Positions 24,285-35,935 of a stretch of DNA of 64,000 nt are shown here, one piece after another (the stretch's first letter is position 1; each line of letters starts with the position of its first letter). The translations under genes and the position numbers were made by a program. This DNA is from Chimonanthus salicifolius (lineage: Eukaryota; Streptophyta; Magnoliopsida; Laurales; Calycanthaceae): assembly GCA_013350335.1 (NCBI GenBank), contig CM023535.1, positions 39,616,069 to 39,680,068 of the forward strand. The letters run 5' to 3'. The notes beneath the pieces are model-generated. The model did no database searches, had not been told where the DNA came from, and saw only the letters and a list, made by a program, of their open reading frames with translations.

Positions 24285-24310
24285 GGTTCAGCCATACACA
24301 CGGCTGAACC
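24285..24310 (-). repeat. Hairpin unit with paired arm change
   Basis: GGTTCAGCC (24285-24293) and GGCTGAACC (24302-24310): both arms changed relative to GGTTCGGCC/GGCCGAACC, keeping the stem. The same double change is seen at 31995-32003/32010-32018 in another LTR. Confidence 0.75.
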
Positions 24311-26305
24311 TCACCACTTAATTTGATCCTTCTTAAACCTTCCATATCTTCATATAAACCAACAATTATGTCCCACAATTACCATTAGTGGGGTTCGGCC
24401 ATACACATGGCCGAACCTCACCAATGTGATTTTATACTCAATTTCCATCATTCATATTGGCCGATTACTTACCCATACTAACTCCATAATCAACATATAT
24501 TATTCTTAAATCGAAGCATATAAATAATACCTAATGTTCATCATAAACTTAACCCAATTATTCCACAAAACAGTCCATGGGTTTTCATGGTTTCTTTGTT
24601 CCAAATACATCAAAACAAACCATTATTTGCGTGGGGTTCGGCCCTCCATGGTGGCCGAACCCTATGACCTTTGGTTTTGAATTTCTTCATCATTCATCTA
24701 TGTCCAAAACAAACTTCCTTATTTATGTTTTAACCATTTTAAAACACACACTTAAAATCATCTAAAAACAGTCCCAAATTTGTATGGCTTTAATTTCCAA
24801 AAACCATCCAAATAAATCAATTATTTCCATGGGGTTTGGCCATCCAATGGGGCCGAACCCTATGGTCCCTCTTTTGATCTCATTCATGTACTTCTAACCA
24901 ATATTTAACCCTTGTTAGATTCAGCCATCCAATAGCCGGATCATAATTCTTAATTAAAAATAGTTTATCGAACACCTACCGTTTCCGCGACTCCTCCACT
25001 TGATCTTTACTCCCGCTTGTTCCTTCCCTTTTTGCTGAACTTGTCTTGATGAAAAGGGATCAAACCAGGACTGATTAACAACCAGCTACTGCTCTTAGTG
25101 TTTGGGAAAACAGAGAACGGCCAAGAGAAAGGGAGAGAGAGAGAAATGGGCACCCTTTGTTTAGTCAAAACCAGCCCAAGATTAACCTTGTGTAACTCTC
25201 ATTGCCTTTACCCTAAACTTTATGTTACTTGGGGGTTTCATCATGAGATTAAACCTCCCCATGTTTCCAACGTCCCTTGTTAATTGGACTTGTGTAACCC
25301 CCACTTCTTAACTCCTTTTCTCATTACCTTTGCATGTGAGAGTTTCATTTAAAAAATGAAACTCTCCTAGGCTCCAACGGTTTTAGCCCTAGCTTAATTT
25401 GTATCACCTTCATCTTCCATTAGTGCACCGTTTGGGAGTTTCCATCCTTGAGATGAAACCCCATGTCCATTCATTTCTCATGCTTGATTTGAATATTTGA
25501 AATAAGTAACTCCTCACCCTTGATGCAGCCCATGTGTAACCACCACTTCTTAATGCTCATCAACGTCCCATGTGATTAGTTGCATTCTCTCCTCTATTGA
25601 TCTCTCATTATCCTTGCATTTGTACCTCTCAAACAGCCATCATCCCTCATACCTCCATGGTAGCCGTTACATGCATGAAATTGCTCATGCATGCAACCAA
25701 CGTCCCTAGCAACCCTTGTGACTTCAAATGGAACTCCCATTCAAAATGTAACTCCCATTTTATTTATCACATAAATGGGAGTTACATGCATGGTAATGCC
25801 TCCCATGCACCAACGTTTTCCTAGTGTTTGAATTTAAATAACCTACAAACCCTCCATCTCTACATCTCACTCATTTAATACATATTCATCCAACTCATTT
25901 ACCCAACTCACCCAAACTAACTCATTCATTTAATTTAACTTAACTAATAAATTCAACTCAACTAACCCATCATTCATTTCAACTCAAACCAAACTCAAGC
26001 AATTAATAAACTTAAATTAACTAAGCTTGAACTCCATCCATGGTTAATCATGCCATTCACGACCCATTGGGTCCCATCTAGCCATTTTGACCCATTTATC
26101 AAAATTTGACCCAAATATGATTCTTGACCCGTTTAAATTCATCTTATCCATTTATTTGTTTTGTAAACAAACTACCATCCTTTGGGTCTTGATTGAGCCA
26201 TTGACCCATTTAAATTCAAATCAATTTTATCACAATGGCAATTCCGTAAATGTGAATATTTTCATATAAAATGATAACTTTGTAATTCCAGGGTGTTACA
26301 TGGCA

Positions 26306-28126
26306 TATGGTTCAAGACAACTAAAGATACATGAACGCCTCTACCCCACACATGATCTAGAATTAGCTGCGGTGGTCTTCGCTCTCAAAAGCTGGAGACA
26401 CTATCTATATGGGGAGAAGTTTGAAGTATTTTCAGATCACAAGAGCTTGAAGTATTTATTTGATCAGAAAGAGCTCAACCTGAGGCAGCGCAGATGGATG
26501 GAATATCTGGCGGACTATGAATTTGCGCTCCGATATCATCCGGGAAAGGCCAACAAAGTGGCGGATGCTCTCAGCCGCATGTCTCATGCATCAGTGGCAT
26601 GTTTGATCAGGACCGAATGGGAGATGTTGAATTCCATTCGTGAGTTTAATCTATACATCACAAACCATGGGAGTATGTACAATTTGATCATACGATCCAA
26701 CATGGTTACAAAGATTGAACAGGAGCAGCGAACAGATCCGGAAATGGCAGGGACATGGGCTAAGATGTCTATTGGCGAGGTTGTACCGGATTGGGAATTA
26801 CGACCAGGACAGGGTCTTATGTTCCGGGGTAGAATTTATGTGCCAAGAAGCTGCAGAAAAGAATTACTGATAGAGGCACATCAGAGCAAGCTCTCCATTC
26901 ATCCGGGTAGCACAAAAATGTATCATGACTTAAAAAGACATTATTGGTGGCATGGACTCAAGAAGGATGTTGCAGAGTTCGTGGCTCATTGTTTAACTTG
27001 TCAGCATGTTAAGACAGAACATCAGAAGCCACCAGGGTTACTCAAACCCTTAGCAGTGCCGGAATGGAAATGGGAGCACATTTCCATGGATTTTGTGACG
27101 GGGTTGCCGAGGTCCTCGAAGGGCAATGACGCTATATGGGTTGTGGTAGACCGACTGACCAAGTCCGCGCATTTTATTCCTATCAAAATGACGGATTCAT
27201 CAGAGACATTGGGTCGGAGATATATCAAAGACATCATCAGATTACATGGTATCCCACGGACTATAGTGTCTGATAGAGATGGCCGATTCACCGGCAGGGT
27301 ATGGCAGAGCATGCAGTCGGCCATGGGGACCGATCTACTTATTAGCACAGCATTCCATCCACAGACCGATGGACAATCGGAAAGAACAATACAAACGTTG
27401 GAGGACATGTTGAGGGCGTGCATGCTAGACTTCAAGGGTGGATGGGAGGATCATTGGCCATTGGTGGAGTTTTCTTATAACAATAGCTACCAAGCAAGTC
27501 TTCAGATGGCACCATTCGAAGCTTTGTATGGTAGACCATGCAGGTCACCAGTATGCTGGACCGAGGTCGGCGAACCTGCGCTGATAGGACCCGAGTTGGT
27601 TGCCGAAACTACTGCACAGATCCAGTTGATACGTCAACATTTGTTGACTGCACAGAGTCGGCAAAAGAGCTATGCTGATAAGAGGAGGAGGTTTCTCGAA
27701 TTTGAAGTGGGAGATATGGTATTCTTGAAGGTCTCGCCACGAAAAGGGCACATGAGATTTGGGAAGAAAGGAAAATTGTCGCCAAGATATGTGGGACCGT
27801 TTTCAATTATCAGAAGGATGGGAGATGTAGCCTATCAGTTGGCACTTCCTTCGCAATTGGCGTCTCTACATGATGTATTTCATGTGTCGATGCTGAGGAA
27901 GTACAACCCTGATCCGTCTCATGTTTTGAATGTGCAAGATATAGATGTGCAAAGCGACGTCACTTACATCAAGAAGCCGGTCAGAATAATAGAGAATGAG
28001 CAAAGGGTGTTGCGTAACCGAGCAATTCAGTTCGTCAAGGTGGTATGGGACCGTCATGGTGATGAAGAGGCCACGTGGGAACTTGAGTCGGAGATGAGAA
28101 CAGCTCACCCTGAATTATTTGTGTAA
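26306..28126 (+). pseudogene. Element B pol, second part (RNase H, integrase, chromodomain-like tail)
   Basis: Continues the B frame after the solo LTR and its TGGCA duplication. It encodes the rest of RNase H ([30 protein letters not shown]), the HHCC zinc domain of integrase ([10 protein letters not shown]...HCLTCQ), and the integrase core with Asp about 1199 (SMDFVTGLP), Asp about 1260 (SDRDG) and Glu about 1296 (GQSERT), a DD35E spacing counted without the insert. The C-terminal tail ends [12 protein letters not shown]...HPELFV, the chromodomain-like end typical of Tekay/Del chromoviruses. I see no further stop. It is separated from its start codon by 3.5 kb of foreign LTR, so it is not expressed as a normal polyprotein. 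Confidence 0.95.
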
Positions 28127-28171
28127 TTCATTGAGAACCCTACTTCACTTGATTTTCGGGACGAAAATTTT

Positions 28172-28181
28172 AAAAAGAGGG
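28172..28181 (+). other. Polypurine tract of element B
   Basis: AAAAAGAGGG, six bases before the 3' LTR and just after the conserved TTCGGGACGAAA motif that follows the pol stop codon. It is the plus-strand primer. Confidence 0.85.
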
Positions 28182-28187
28182 TTATAT

Positions 28188-31100
28188 TGTAACACCCCAA
28201 TTTCTCAATGAAATGGAAAATTACCAAAATGCCCCTGAGTTGTTAAATTAATTATTTTGTGATGTGAATAAAGGAAATAGTGGGACCCATTGCTCAAATT
28301 AAAATCATATGAGCATATTATGAATGTTAAGTTTGACTGGTTGGGTAACTTTCATCATTTGGGTCAAAAATGGCTAAATGGGTCAAAGGGCCCAAATGGG
28401 GCCCATCGGGTCTTGCTGGGTTATTTGACCGTTTTGTGATTTTAAATTAAAAGGGGTTAAGCCTATTTGATTGGAAATCAAGTGGAAAAAAAATGGGTAG
28501 GCTTGATCCATATGTAAAAACCAATTAGAAATGACCAAAATACCATAAATGGGTCATGTTGTCAAACGGGTCAAGGAGCTAAAAGTGGACCCAACGGGTC
28601 GAGTTGACTATTGTTGACCGTGTGAACCCTCAAGGGAGCTCAAACACGAGTCAAATCAGTTGAGTGGGACTGAGGTGAGCTGGAATTAAATAAAAAGGTG
28701 AGTTAACTCATGTGCATTAAATGAAATGCATTAAATGTGATGAGTTGGGTTGGAATAAAAATACCTTGAGTTGGGTGAGTCAAAATGGAAATTCAATGGA
28801 CTGTAAATCATTGAGTCTAATGGGAATTTGAAGAGGTTGGCCCAGCTTTAACCACCCAAACAAGTCCCACACGTTGGGGACTTGTTTGGGGTGATTTCCA
28901 TGATGTATTAAATGAGAATACATGGGATTGTGATGAGATGCTTGGGGATTTGAATGGCTGTATTGGTAGCTGCCAAGGGGTGCCTTGGATGGCACCCAAT
29001 GCCCACCGTTTTGAGCAAGAAGTTATGAGGAATTGAGAGGTTTTTGGGGCTGAACTACAAAAGAACAACAAACACCCATGGTTGGCCGTTTTTGTCAAAG
29101 GAAACCCAATTGTTCCCATCTCTTTCTCCCTCTCTTCAATTGGTATTCTTGGCTGGAACAGCAGAGGCTTTTGGTACCAGATATTCAAGCATACAATCAG
29201 CAAGGAGTTAAGGAAACAAGGATTAAAAGTCAAGAGCAAAAGGCAAAGGAAAGTGGTAAGTTTTTCCCATTGATTAATGGTTAATAAAATGGGTAAAATA
29301 GGACATGATTTGGCCATGTGATGGTCAAATCTATCAAAGGGTTAAAATATGATTCCTTTATGCTCAATTAGATGGAAAGCATGGACATAGGGTTCGGCCA
29401 CTTTGGATGGCCGAAGCCCATGGAATTTTATGGTTAGTGTTGATGGTTTTGTAAGGATTAAACTATGCAAGAATAGGACCGATTTTAGAGGTCTAAGATA
29501 CATGCTTTGGAAAGATTGAAAACATGGATTTGCATGTTATAATTTGGCCATACCATGGCCGAATTTGACAAGGGTCTAAACCATAGAAGAAGGTGTCAAA
29601 AAGAAATGAAATGAACCATTGGGTTCGGCCACTTTGGGGGGCCGAACCCCATGAAAAGAGTTAGTTAATGGTTATGGTTTTTGAAATTTAAAACCATCCA
29701 TTTGGGGACTGTTTTTACATATTTTATTAAGATTTAAAATACATGCTTAAAGAGGGTTAAAACATGGGTTTGAATATCAGAAAAGGCTGAAGATATGTGG
29801 TCTAATCAGTGGAGTAAAATTGGAAAAGATGGACCATGGGGATCGGCCATCTTGGATGGCCGAATCCCATGATATGGTGTTGGTTTTTGGATGATTTCTT
29901 TGAGAGTTAAAACCTGATATTAATATACTGTTTATACATGTTTATATGAGGTTTAAAAACAGTAAACATAACCATTGGGTTCGGCCACCATGGAGGGCCG
30001 AACCCCATGTAAAAGAATGTTGGTTTCATGTTGGAAAAACATGTAAACCATAGACTTTTTATGGACTGTTTTGGATGATTTCTTTGAGAGTTAAAACCTG
30101 ATTTAATATACTGTTTATACATGTTTATATGAGGTTTAAAAACAGTAAACATAGCCATTGGGTTCGGCCACTATGGAGGGCCGAACCCCATGCAAATGAT
30201 GGTTGGTTTTAAGGTGTTTGAAACATGGGAACCATAGAACTTTGGTGGACTGTTTTGGGTTTTTATTTAAGAATCAAATACATGTTATAGAAGGGATGAT
30301 AAACATGGATCTAAATGACAAGAAGACTGAAGTTAATATGGGTTTAAACAGTAGATTTAAATTGATATTATGGACCATTTGGATCGGCCATCTTGGATGG
30401 CCGAATCCCATAAAATGTTGTGGTCCTTCGGACAAAGTGATTAACTTATTTCTATGGTTTTGAGAGGTAAAAATGCAGTAGTAATATACTGATTAATACT
30501 TGTCTAAATGAGGATTTAAAACATATACATAAGGACCAAGACATGGACATAGGGTTCGGCCACTTTGGATGGCCGAACCCCATGTTAGTTTTGATGAAGT
30601 TGGTGAGTTTTAAACCATATAAAATATGGTGTTTGATGTGATTTATGGAAGTTTAACTTGCTGATTATTGGTTGGCTAACATAGGGCTGAACCATGTCAT
30701 TTTAAAAGGGTTAAGTGTTTAAGAGTTGATTAAATAAAGTAGGAAGTTAAATACTAAGTTGGTGATGTTCGGCCAAAGGGCATGGTCGAACCCCACATGA
30801 TGCGGATGGGTCGTAGATGTGATGGAATAAGTAAATGATGTTATGACTTGCTGATTGGTATATGGATAAGGTACCGGAAGTCGAACGACGTGCGAGTTGT
30901 GATCGGGTGACGCGAAAGAAAGATCAGTTACTGAAGGGATTCTTTGTAGGTTTCCTACCTTTATTGTAACCACTATTTAATATGCTGTTTTATGTTGATT
31001 GCGATAACTTATATGATTGTAAAGTTATGTTTCTAAATGATATATATGCATAGACATCTCATGCATGGCATGGGATGATGGTGTTGGAATCCGGAGGCCA

Positions 31101-31884
31101 CACTCCGTAGGGGCGTCCGAAAGACCACTGTGGGTTACCTTGACGATGAGAATCCCGTCAAGTGATGGCTGTGTTGAATGGTGATGGGTGGGACTCATTA
31201 CATGTTCATTTCATACATAGCATGATTTTATGGAATTTTGTCTCACATGTATTATTATTATATTATTTGCATGTTTTGACTAACCATGTGGTAGCCCTAT
31301 TCGGAAATATTACTGGGCGCGTTGATCTAACGCCCTATCTATATCCTTAGTGGATGATGCAGGGAAAGGAAAGAACGTGGTTGGAGAAGAGGACCAAGCA
31401 CGGAAACTTGGCCGGTTTGAATGATTTTGAATGGACTATTCATGGATTTGTTATTTGAATTATGTGGACAATGTAATTTGGTAGCTAGATTTGTTGGCAT
31501 GTAATAAGTAGATAAGTAGATGCTGTGGATTAGTTTATTTTGGATGGTTGGATTGAATAGTAGAATAATATTAGTTAGTAATTTTGGAGAATAAGATTAT
31601 GTAATTTGCTATCTAATATTGAAAGAAATGGAATAGTCATAGGTTCTATTATAACCTCAGTTAGAATAAGACTAAGTTAATTCCGCAAGTTATATATATA
31701 CCATGTGCGGATCAGTTTTATGGACTTAGTTCATACGCACATGGGCTTGGCCAGTTAAGGGTCGGATTTAGAGATCCGAACTTAACTCGCGTCGTGACAC
31801 TCCGCCCCGATCACATGATATATTATATTTAAAAAAAAAAAAATAAACTCTGAAAAATTAGAGTGAAAAGGGCGGGGTGTTACA
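28188..31884 (+). repeat. 3' LTR of element B (3697 bp)
   Basis: Near-identical to the 5' LTR and of the same length to one base. Differences visible by eye are mostly single transitions, with one-base indels near positions 300-400 and in the A-run before the end. Confidence 0.97.
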
Positions 31885-34052
31885 GTCCATGGGGTTCGGC
31901 CCTATACATGGCCGAACCCAATGGCTCCTTTGGTCCAATAACTTTGACCTAGGTATTTAACTTAGGCTACACCCTTTTTTCAAGGTTATTATATGGTTCA
32001 GCCATCCATAGGCTGAGCCAAATCAGTAACCATAAACCCAAGTAAAACCCATACAAACAACCCATAAGGCAGCCCATGGGGTTCGGCCATGTTTGTTCTC
32101 TTGATTTAATTATGTAATCAACTAACCTTGATTTAAATCAATATCTTAACCTCAACCTTAACATGGTTCAGCCATGTATTGGCCGACCAAAAACAGTAAT
32201 TTATACCTTCATTTAAATCACATAAAAACCTCATAATTTAAATGGTTTCTAACTCTCCAAGTCCATACTATTCATCAAATTCTTTCATGGGGTTCGGCCC
32301 TCCAAGGTGGCCGAACTCTATGTCCATTACTTGATCCTCATAAACATATTTTTATGTTTCAATAATCATGTAATAAAACAGTGACATATTACCGAGTTTT
32401 ACCATTTAAAAACAATCCAATAACCAACCCAATTTCATGGGGTTCGGCCATGCTCATTGGCCGAACACTATGACCTTTGGTTTTGAACCACTTAACCCTT
32501 CATCATAGGTCCGAATTAAACATCCAAATCCATGTTTTAACCTTCTTAAAACATGCATTTTAAATCTAATAAAACATATAATAATAGTCCCAAACTTGTA
32601 TGGTTTTAAATTCCAAAAACCATCAAAATCCACCAATTATCTTCATGGGGTTCGGCCATCCAAAGTGGCCGAACCCTATGGTCCATTTCCATCATTCTTT
32701 GACACCATCTTCCATGGTTTAGACCTATGAAAAATTCGGCCATACATGACCAAATTATGTCACCCAAATTCATAACTTAAAACTCATGTTTAAAACCAAA
32801 ATCCATAAGAATTCTTACCAAATTTTTCAAGCTTCTTGTCTTGCCTTTGCTCTTTACTTCCTATCCTTCTTTGCCTTCCTTCCTTTGCTGGTTTATGCTT
32901 GATCTACTGGTGCAAACACCTCTGTTGTTCCAGCCAGAAAAACGAATTGGAGAGAGGGAGAGAGAGAGATGGGAAATCCTAGATTTTAAATGTGAAAATC
33001 GGCTAACCATGGTGGTCATTCTCTTTAGTACTTCAGCCCCCAAGACCCCTCCATTCCCTCATCAATTCTTATAAAAAATGATGGGTCTTGGGTGCTATCC
33101 AATGCACCCCTTGGCACCTTCCATTGCAGCCTCCCAACTCCCCAAGCATCACCTCCCATTTCCCATGTATTTCATTTAAAATCCATCATGAAAATCACCC
33201 CAACAAGTCCCCAACGTGTGGGACTTGTTTTGGTGGTTATGACTGAGCCAACCTACTCATATTCCCTCTGAACTCACTGATTTATAGTCTCATTGATTTC
33301 CATTTTGACTCACCCAACTCACATGTCCAACTCACCTCATTAATTGACAATCATTTAATGCATTTGAGTCAACTCATTCTTAATTCAAATTAAATAAAAT
33401 CAGTTCCACTTAACCTGATTTAACTCAGCATTGAACTCATTTGTGGGCCCCCACGGTCGGCTGTGGTCAACAAAGTCAACCCGACCCGTTGGGTCCCCCT
33501 TTAGCTCCTTGACCCGTTTTTGACTCCATGACCTAATAATGGGTATTTTGGTCATTTGTAATTGGTTTTCACATGTGCATCATGCCTACCCATTTTTACT
33601 CCACTTGATTTCCGATCAAATCAGCTTAACCCCATTTAATTTAAGCTCACACAATGGTCAAATAATCCATTAAGACCCGTTGGGTCCCATTTGGGCCCTT
33701 TGACCCATTTAGCCATTTTTTGACCCAATGGATGCACATTATTCGTTCAATTTAATCAAACCCTTATAATATACTCTTAAGATCTTAGTTTGAGCAATGA
33801 GCCCCACAATTTCCTCATTTAATATCGAAAACATTAAATTTTCCAACTCAGGGGCATTTTCGTAATTATCCCTTTTTATTGAAAAATTGAGGTGTTACAC
33901 ATTTAATTTTTAATAAAACCAATTCCACAATCAATTGGGTCCTAATTGGGTCATGGCCCAATTCTTTACCCATATAAGATCCAATCTAAAATTCACAGTT
34001 AAAATGGACAATTTTCATATAAAATAATAAATTGAAAATCCGGGGTATTACA

Positions 34053-34436
34053 GGTATGGATAATCCAACTGATCAGTGGATTCTAGATTCTGGGTGTTCT
34101 AACCACATGTGTCCACGCAGAGAGTCGTTTGACACATACAAACCCTGTGATGAGGGACCTATCTATGTGGGCAATGGTGCGAGTTGCAAACCCATTGGTG
34201 TTGGGACAATCAAAATCAGGATGTTCGATGGCATGATGAGAACGTTGGAGAACGTGGGGCATGTTCCTGCGTTACAGAAAAAATTGATTTCTTTGAAGAC
34301 ACTGGACACTGATGGGTTTACCTTTAAGGCGAATGATGGGGCTCTTAGAGTGACTAAAGGAGCCATGATTTTCATGAAGGGAAAGAAGGAAAATAATCTG
34401 TACACACTGGTGGGGAGTACAACAATTGACCGGTAG
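34053..34436 (+). pseudogene. Copia protease / pre-integrase region, truncated
   Basis: Resumes the copia frame after the solo LTR (the GGTAT duplication reads through in frame). It contains the protease motif WILDSGCSNHMCP and the following Tork/TNT-like segment (GNGASCKPIGVGTI, HVPALQKKLISL, GALRVTKGAMIFMKG, NNLYTLVGST). A stop ends it at 34436 and no HHCC integrase domain follows. The deletion between here and the 3' LTR remnant removed the rest of pol. Confidence 0.9.
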
Positions 34437-34539
34437 AGAGATCCTACTAGTCCGGCCGTAGGAAGGCGAAAAAGAAACAAACTGTCAGGTGACATGTATG
34501 ACTTTAAAAATAAAGTTTCTTTTGCAGGTTGTGATGGCC

Positions 34540-34619
34540 CGTTCGAGTTTCTTTTGCTCGTGTTGGTTTGTGTTTATTTTCCCTTCAATTATTTCTCGTT
34601 TATGCTGACAACGCTTTCA
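34540..34619 (+). repeat. Residual 3' LTR end of the copia element
   Basis: Shares GTGTTGGTTTGTG and GCTGACAACGCT with the end of the 5' LTR (10135-10210) and ends CA at 34619, directly before TCAAG. The rest of this LTR is deleted. Confidence 0.8.
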
Positions 34620-34624
34620 TCAAG

Positions 34625-35696
34625 TAGCTTATAGTTCAACTGAGATGGGCCTGAGTCGACCTGTATCAACTGATGTGACCCAAATTCTTGCAAATATAAC
34701 TGGCCTAATGCATTATCTCTATTATTTGGGTTAAACCTATTCTACATACAGTTAAATTTCCATGGATTGTAAAAAGAAATTTTGGTTGTACTAAGTTACT
34801 ATACAGATGGATACTGAGCATATCCAAATAGCCAAAATGTGAGTGAAGCATTAACATATATTAGGATAATTTACAGGATTTGGTAGATTTATCTTCCTCG
34901 TCTATCTCCATCATCAAATTATAGCATGTAAACACATGGCCCTGATTTAAAAAAGAAAAACAAAGAGTAATAATGCATCCCGATAAAAGTCCTACAACAC
35001 CCAAATATTAAAATTTGAAAATCAAATGAATCTCAAGGGAAAATTACTAACATTTTCTAAGCATCAACCCAATGAGATTATGCCCATGTTAATGTCCATC
35101 AAAACATCCATGATTTTCTGCAGTAAAACTACTTTCTTTGGGTACCAACATGTTTATATATTCATCTTCAAACCCCACAAATAGAAGAAGGAGAGGTCCT
35201 AGAAAGGAATAGGCGCTGAGGGAAGGGAAAACCAGAGAAAAAAGGGAAAAGAGAGCGGGTGCTAGAGAGTGGCGAGAGAAGTGAAGAAATCTGAGAAAAG
35301 ATGGAGAGAACCGTCGCAAGAGAAAGGAAGAGATAGAGATATCCATCGAGAGCGACGGTGAGAGAAAAGAGATTGAGATCGAGAGAGAGCAGCGACGTGA
35401 AAGGAAAAACAAGAGGGCGATGACGGAAAAGAAGAACAGAGAGAGGCACGAGAAAGAGGAATAGGATAGAAAACCCTAGAGGCGTGACTTTTTATTCAGA
35501 TACGATGGGCTATTGGACCGTCTGCGGACCGTCTACAGCACATCCGATAACAATCGGATTCTCCAGGCCCGATCCGGTAACATTAACGGACTCTAAGGAT
35601 CCAACCCGTTAACTTACTAATCAGATCGGGCTGGACGGTCCATGGGCCAGATCTAGATCCATTTACAGGCCTACTTTTGAGCCAAACCCAACAATT
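34625..35696 (-). mobile_element. Possible 3' LTR of a reverse copia relic
   Basis: On the reverse strand a TGTTGGGTTTGG start at about 35693 directly follows a copia pol fragment and a purine-rich GTGGGGATC. Downstream are GAATAAAAAG (TATA-like), then a long TCTC-rich leader (about 35460-35170). The far end could not be fixed, so only the right boundary is supported. Confidence 0.35.
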
Positions 35697-35935
35697 GATC
35701 CCCACAAATGTGTATGGGCAAGTTCCAAAGTCTTAGCAACAATAGAATGAGACAATGAGAATGGCAGTTTGCGATTTTCCCAATTGACATGATCCACAAA
35801 AGTAATACCTTGGAAATTATTAGTGCGGTGCAGACAATTGAAAGCTAAAATGGAGTGAACAACCTTAGAGAAAGGATGTCTAAATCGATGGTGCCAATCA
35901 GCAAAAGTAGTGACTTCGCCGTGTACATGATTATC
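35697..35935 (-). pseudogene. Copia GAG-pre-integrase fragment
   Basis: The reverse-strand translation contains DWHHRFRHPFSKVVHSIL, ENRKLPFSLSHSIVAKTLEL and HTHLWGS. These match the plant copia pre-integrase zinc domain that normally reads LWHxRLGHP...GKxxKLPFxxS...LELxHxDLWG. The CxxC half is lost. The downstream catalytic core is missing and a likely LTR follows, so this is an internally deleted relic in the opposite orientation to the 9220-34619 element. Confidence 0.7.

Larger units (their letters stand above)
22824..26300 (-). mobile_element. Solo LTR (3477 bp) inside element B RNase H, TSD TGGCA
   Basis: Reverse LTR from TGTAACACCCCGCCC at 22824 to GGGTGTTACA at 26300, with perfect TGGCA at 22819-22823 and 26301-26305. 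It must post-date B. Landmarks on the reverse strand: donor-like GTAGGT starting at 24979 and acceptor-like AG ending at 23364 (intron model 1616 nt, the shortest here). Inverted repeats lie at about 24001, 24110, 24285, 24390, 24631 and 24830, and two hairpin modules at 23553-23710. It lies antisense to B's transcript. Confidence 0.97.
15913..31884 (+). mobile_element. Gypsy element B (Tekay/Del-like), nearly complete, TSD GTCCA
   Basis: Complete structure: 5' LTR 15913-19608, primer site 19611, gag-pol 20013-28126, polypurine tract 28172-28181, 3' LTR 28188-31884. It is flanked by perfect GTCCA at 15908-15912 and 31885-31889. Net length is about 12.49 kb once the inserted solo LTR and its duplication (3482 bp) are subtracted. 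The LTRs differ by roughly 20 substitutions plus a few indels by eye, so this is the youngest full element here. It inserted just beside a GGTTCGGCC hairpin of the older LTR. Confidence 0.97.
14383..33899 (-). mobile_element. Solo LTR (net 3540 bp), TSD CATTT, interrupted by element B
   Basis: Reverse LTR in two arms, 14383-15912 and 31890-33899, flanked by CATTT at 14378-14382 and 33900-33904. Its 5' start resembles that of element B (CAATTTTTCAATAAAAAGG against CAATTTCTCAATGAAATGG), so it is the same subfamily. It carries a duplicated hairpin module (about 15060-15230), inverted repeats on both sides of the B insertion, a donor-like GTAAGA starting at 32818 and an acceptor-like AG ending at 14837. 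Confidence 0.95.
11210..34052 (-). mobile_element. Solo LTR (net 3321 bp), TSD GGTAT, itself interrupted
   Basis: Reverse gypsy LTR, left arm 11210-14382 and right arm 33905-34052, flanked by GGTAT at 11205-11209 and 34053-34057. Reverse-strand landmarks: TATA-like box 13984-13993 (TTATAAAAGG), donor-like GTTAGT starting at 13795, acceptor-like AG ending at 11698. Inverted repeats lie at about 12389, 12539, 12715, 12831, 13350, 13628 and 13721, and a duplicated hairpin module at about 11880-12000. A second solo LTR (TSD CATTT) splits it at 14382/33900. Confidence 0.95.
9220..34619 (+). mobile_element. Copia (Tork-like) element, internally deleted, host of a five-level nest
   Basis: Begins TGTTGG at 9220 and ends in CA at 34619, flanked by TCAAG at 9215-9219 and 34620-34624. 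Without the nested insert it is about 2.55 kb: a 991-bp 5' LTR, primer site, gag, protease, and only the last roughly 80 bp of the 3' LTR. Integrase, RT and RNase H are missing. Solo LTR 11210-34052 interrupts it between the gag knuckle and the protease. Confidence 0.9.

Noticed and set aside
35089..35449. Reverse ORFs of 93-107 codons rich in Ser, Leu and Phe
   Set aside because: They come from a GAGA/TCTC-rich stretch that looks like an LTR or gene leader. The peptide is low-complexity.
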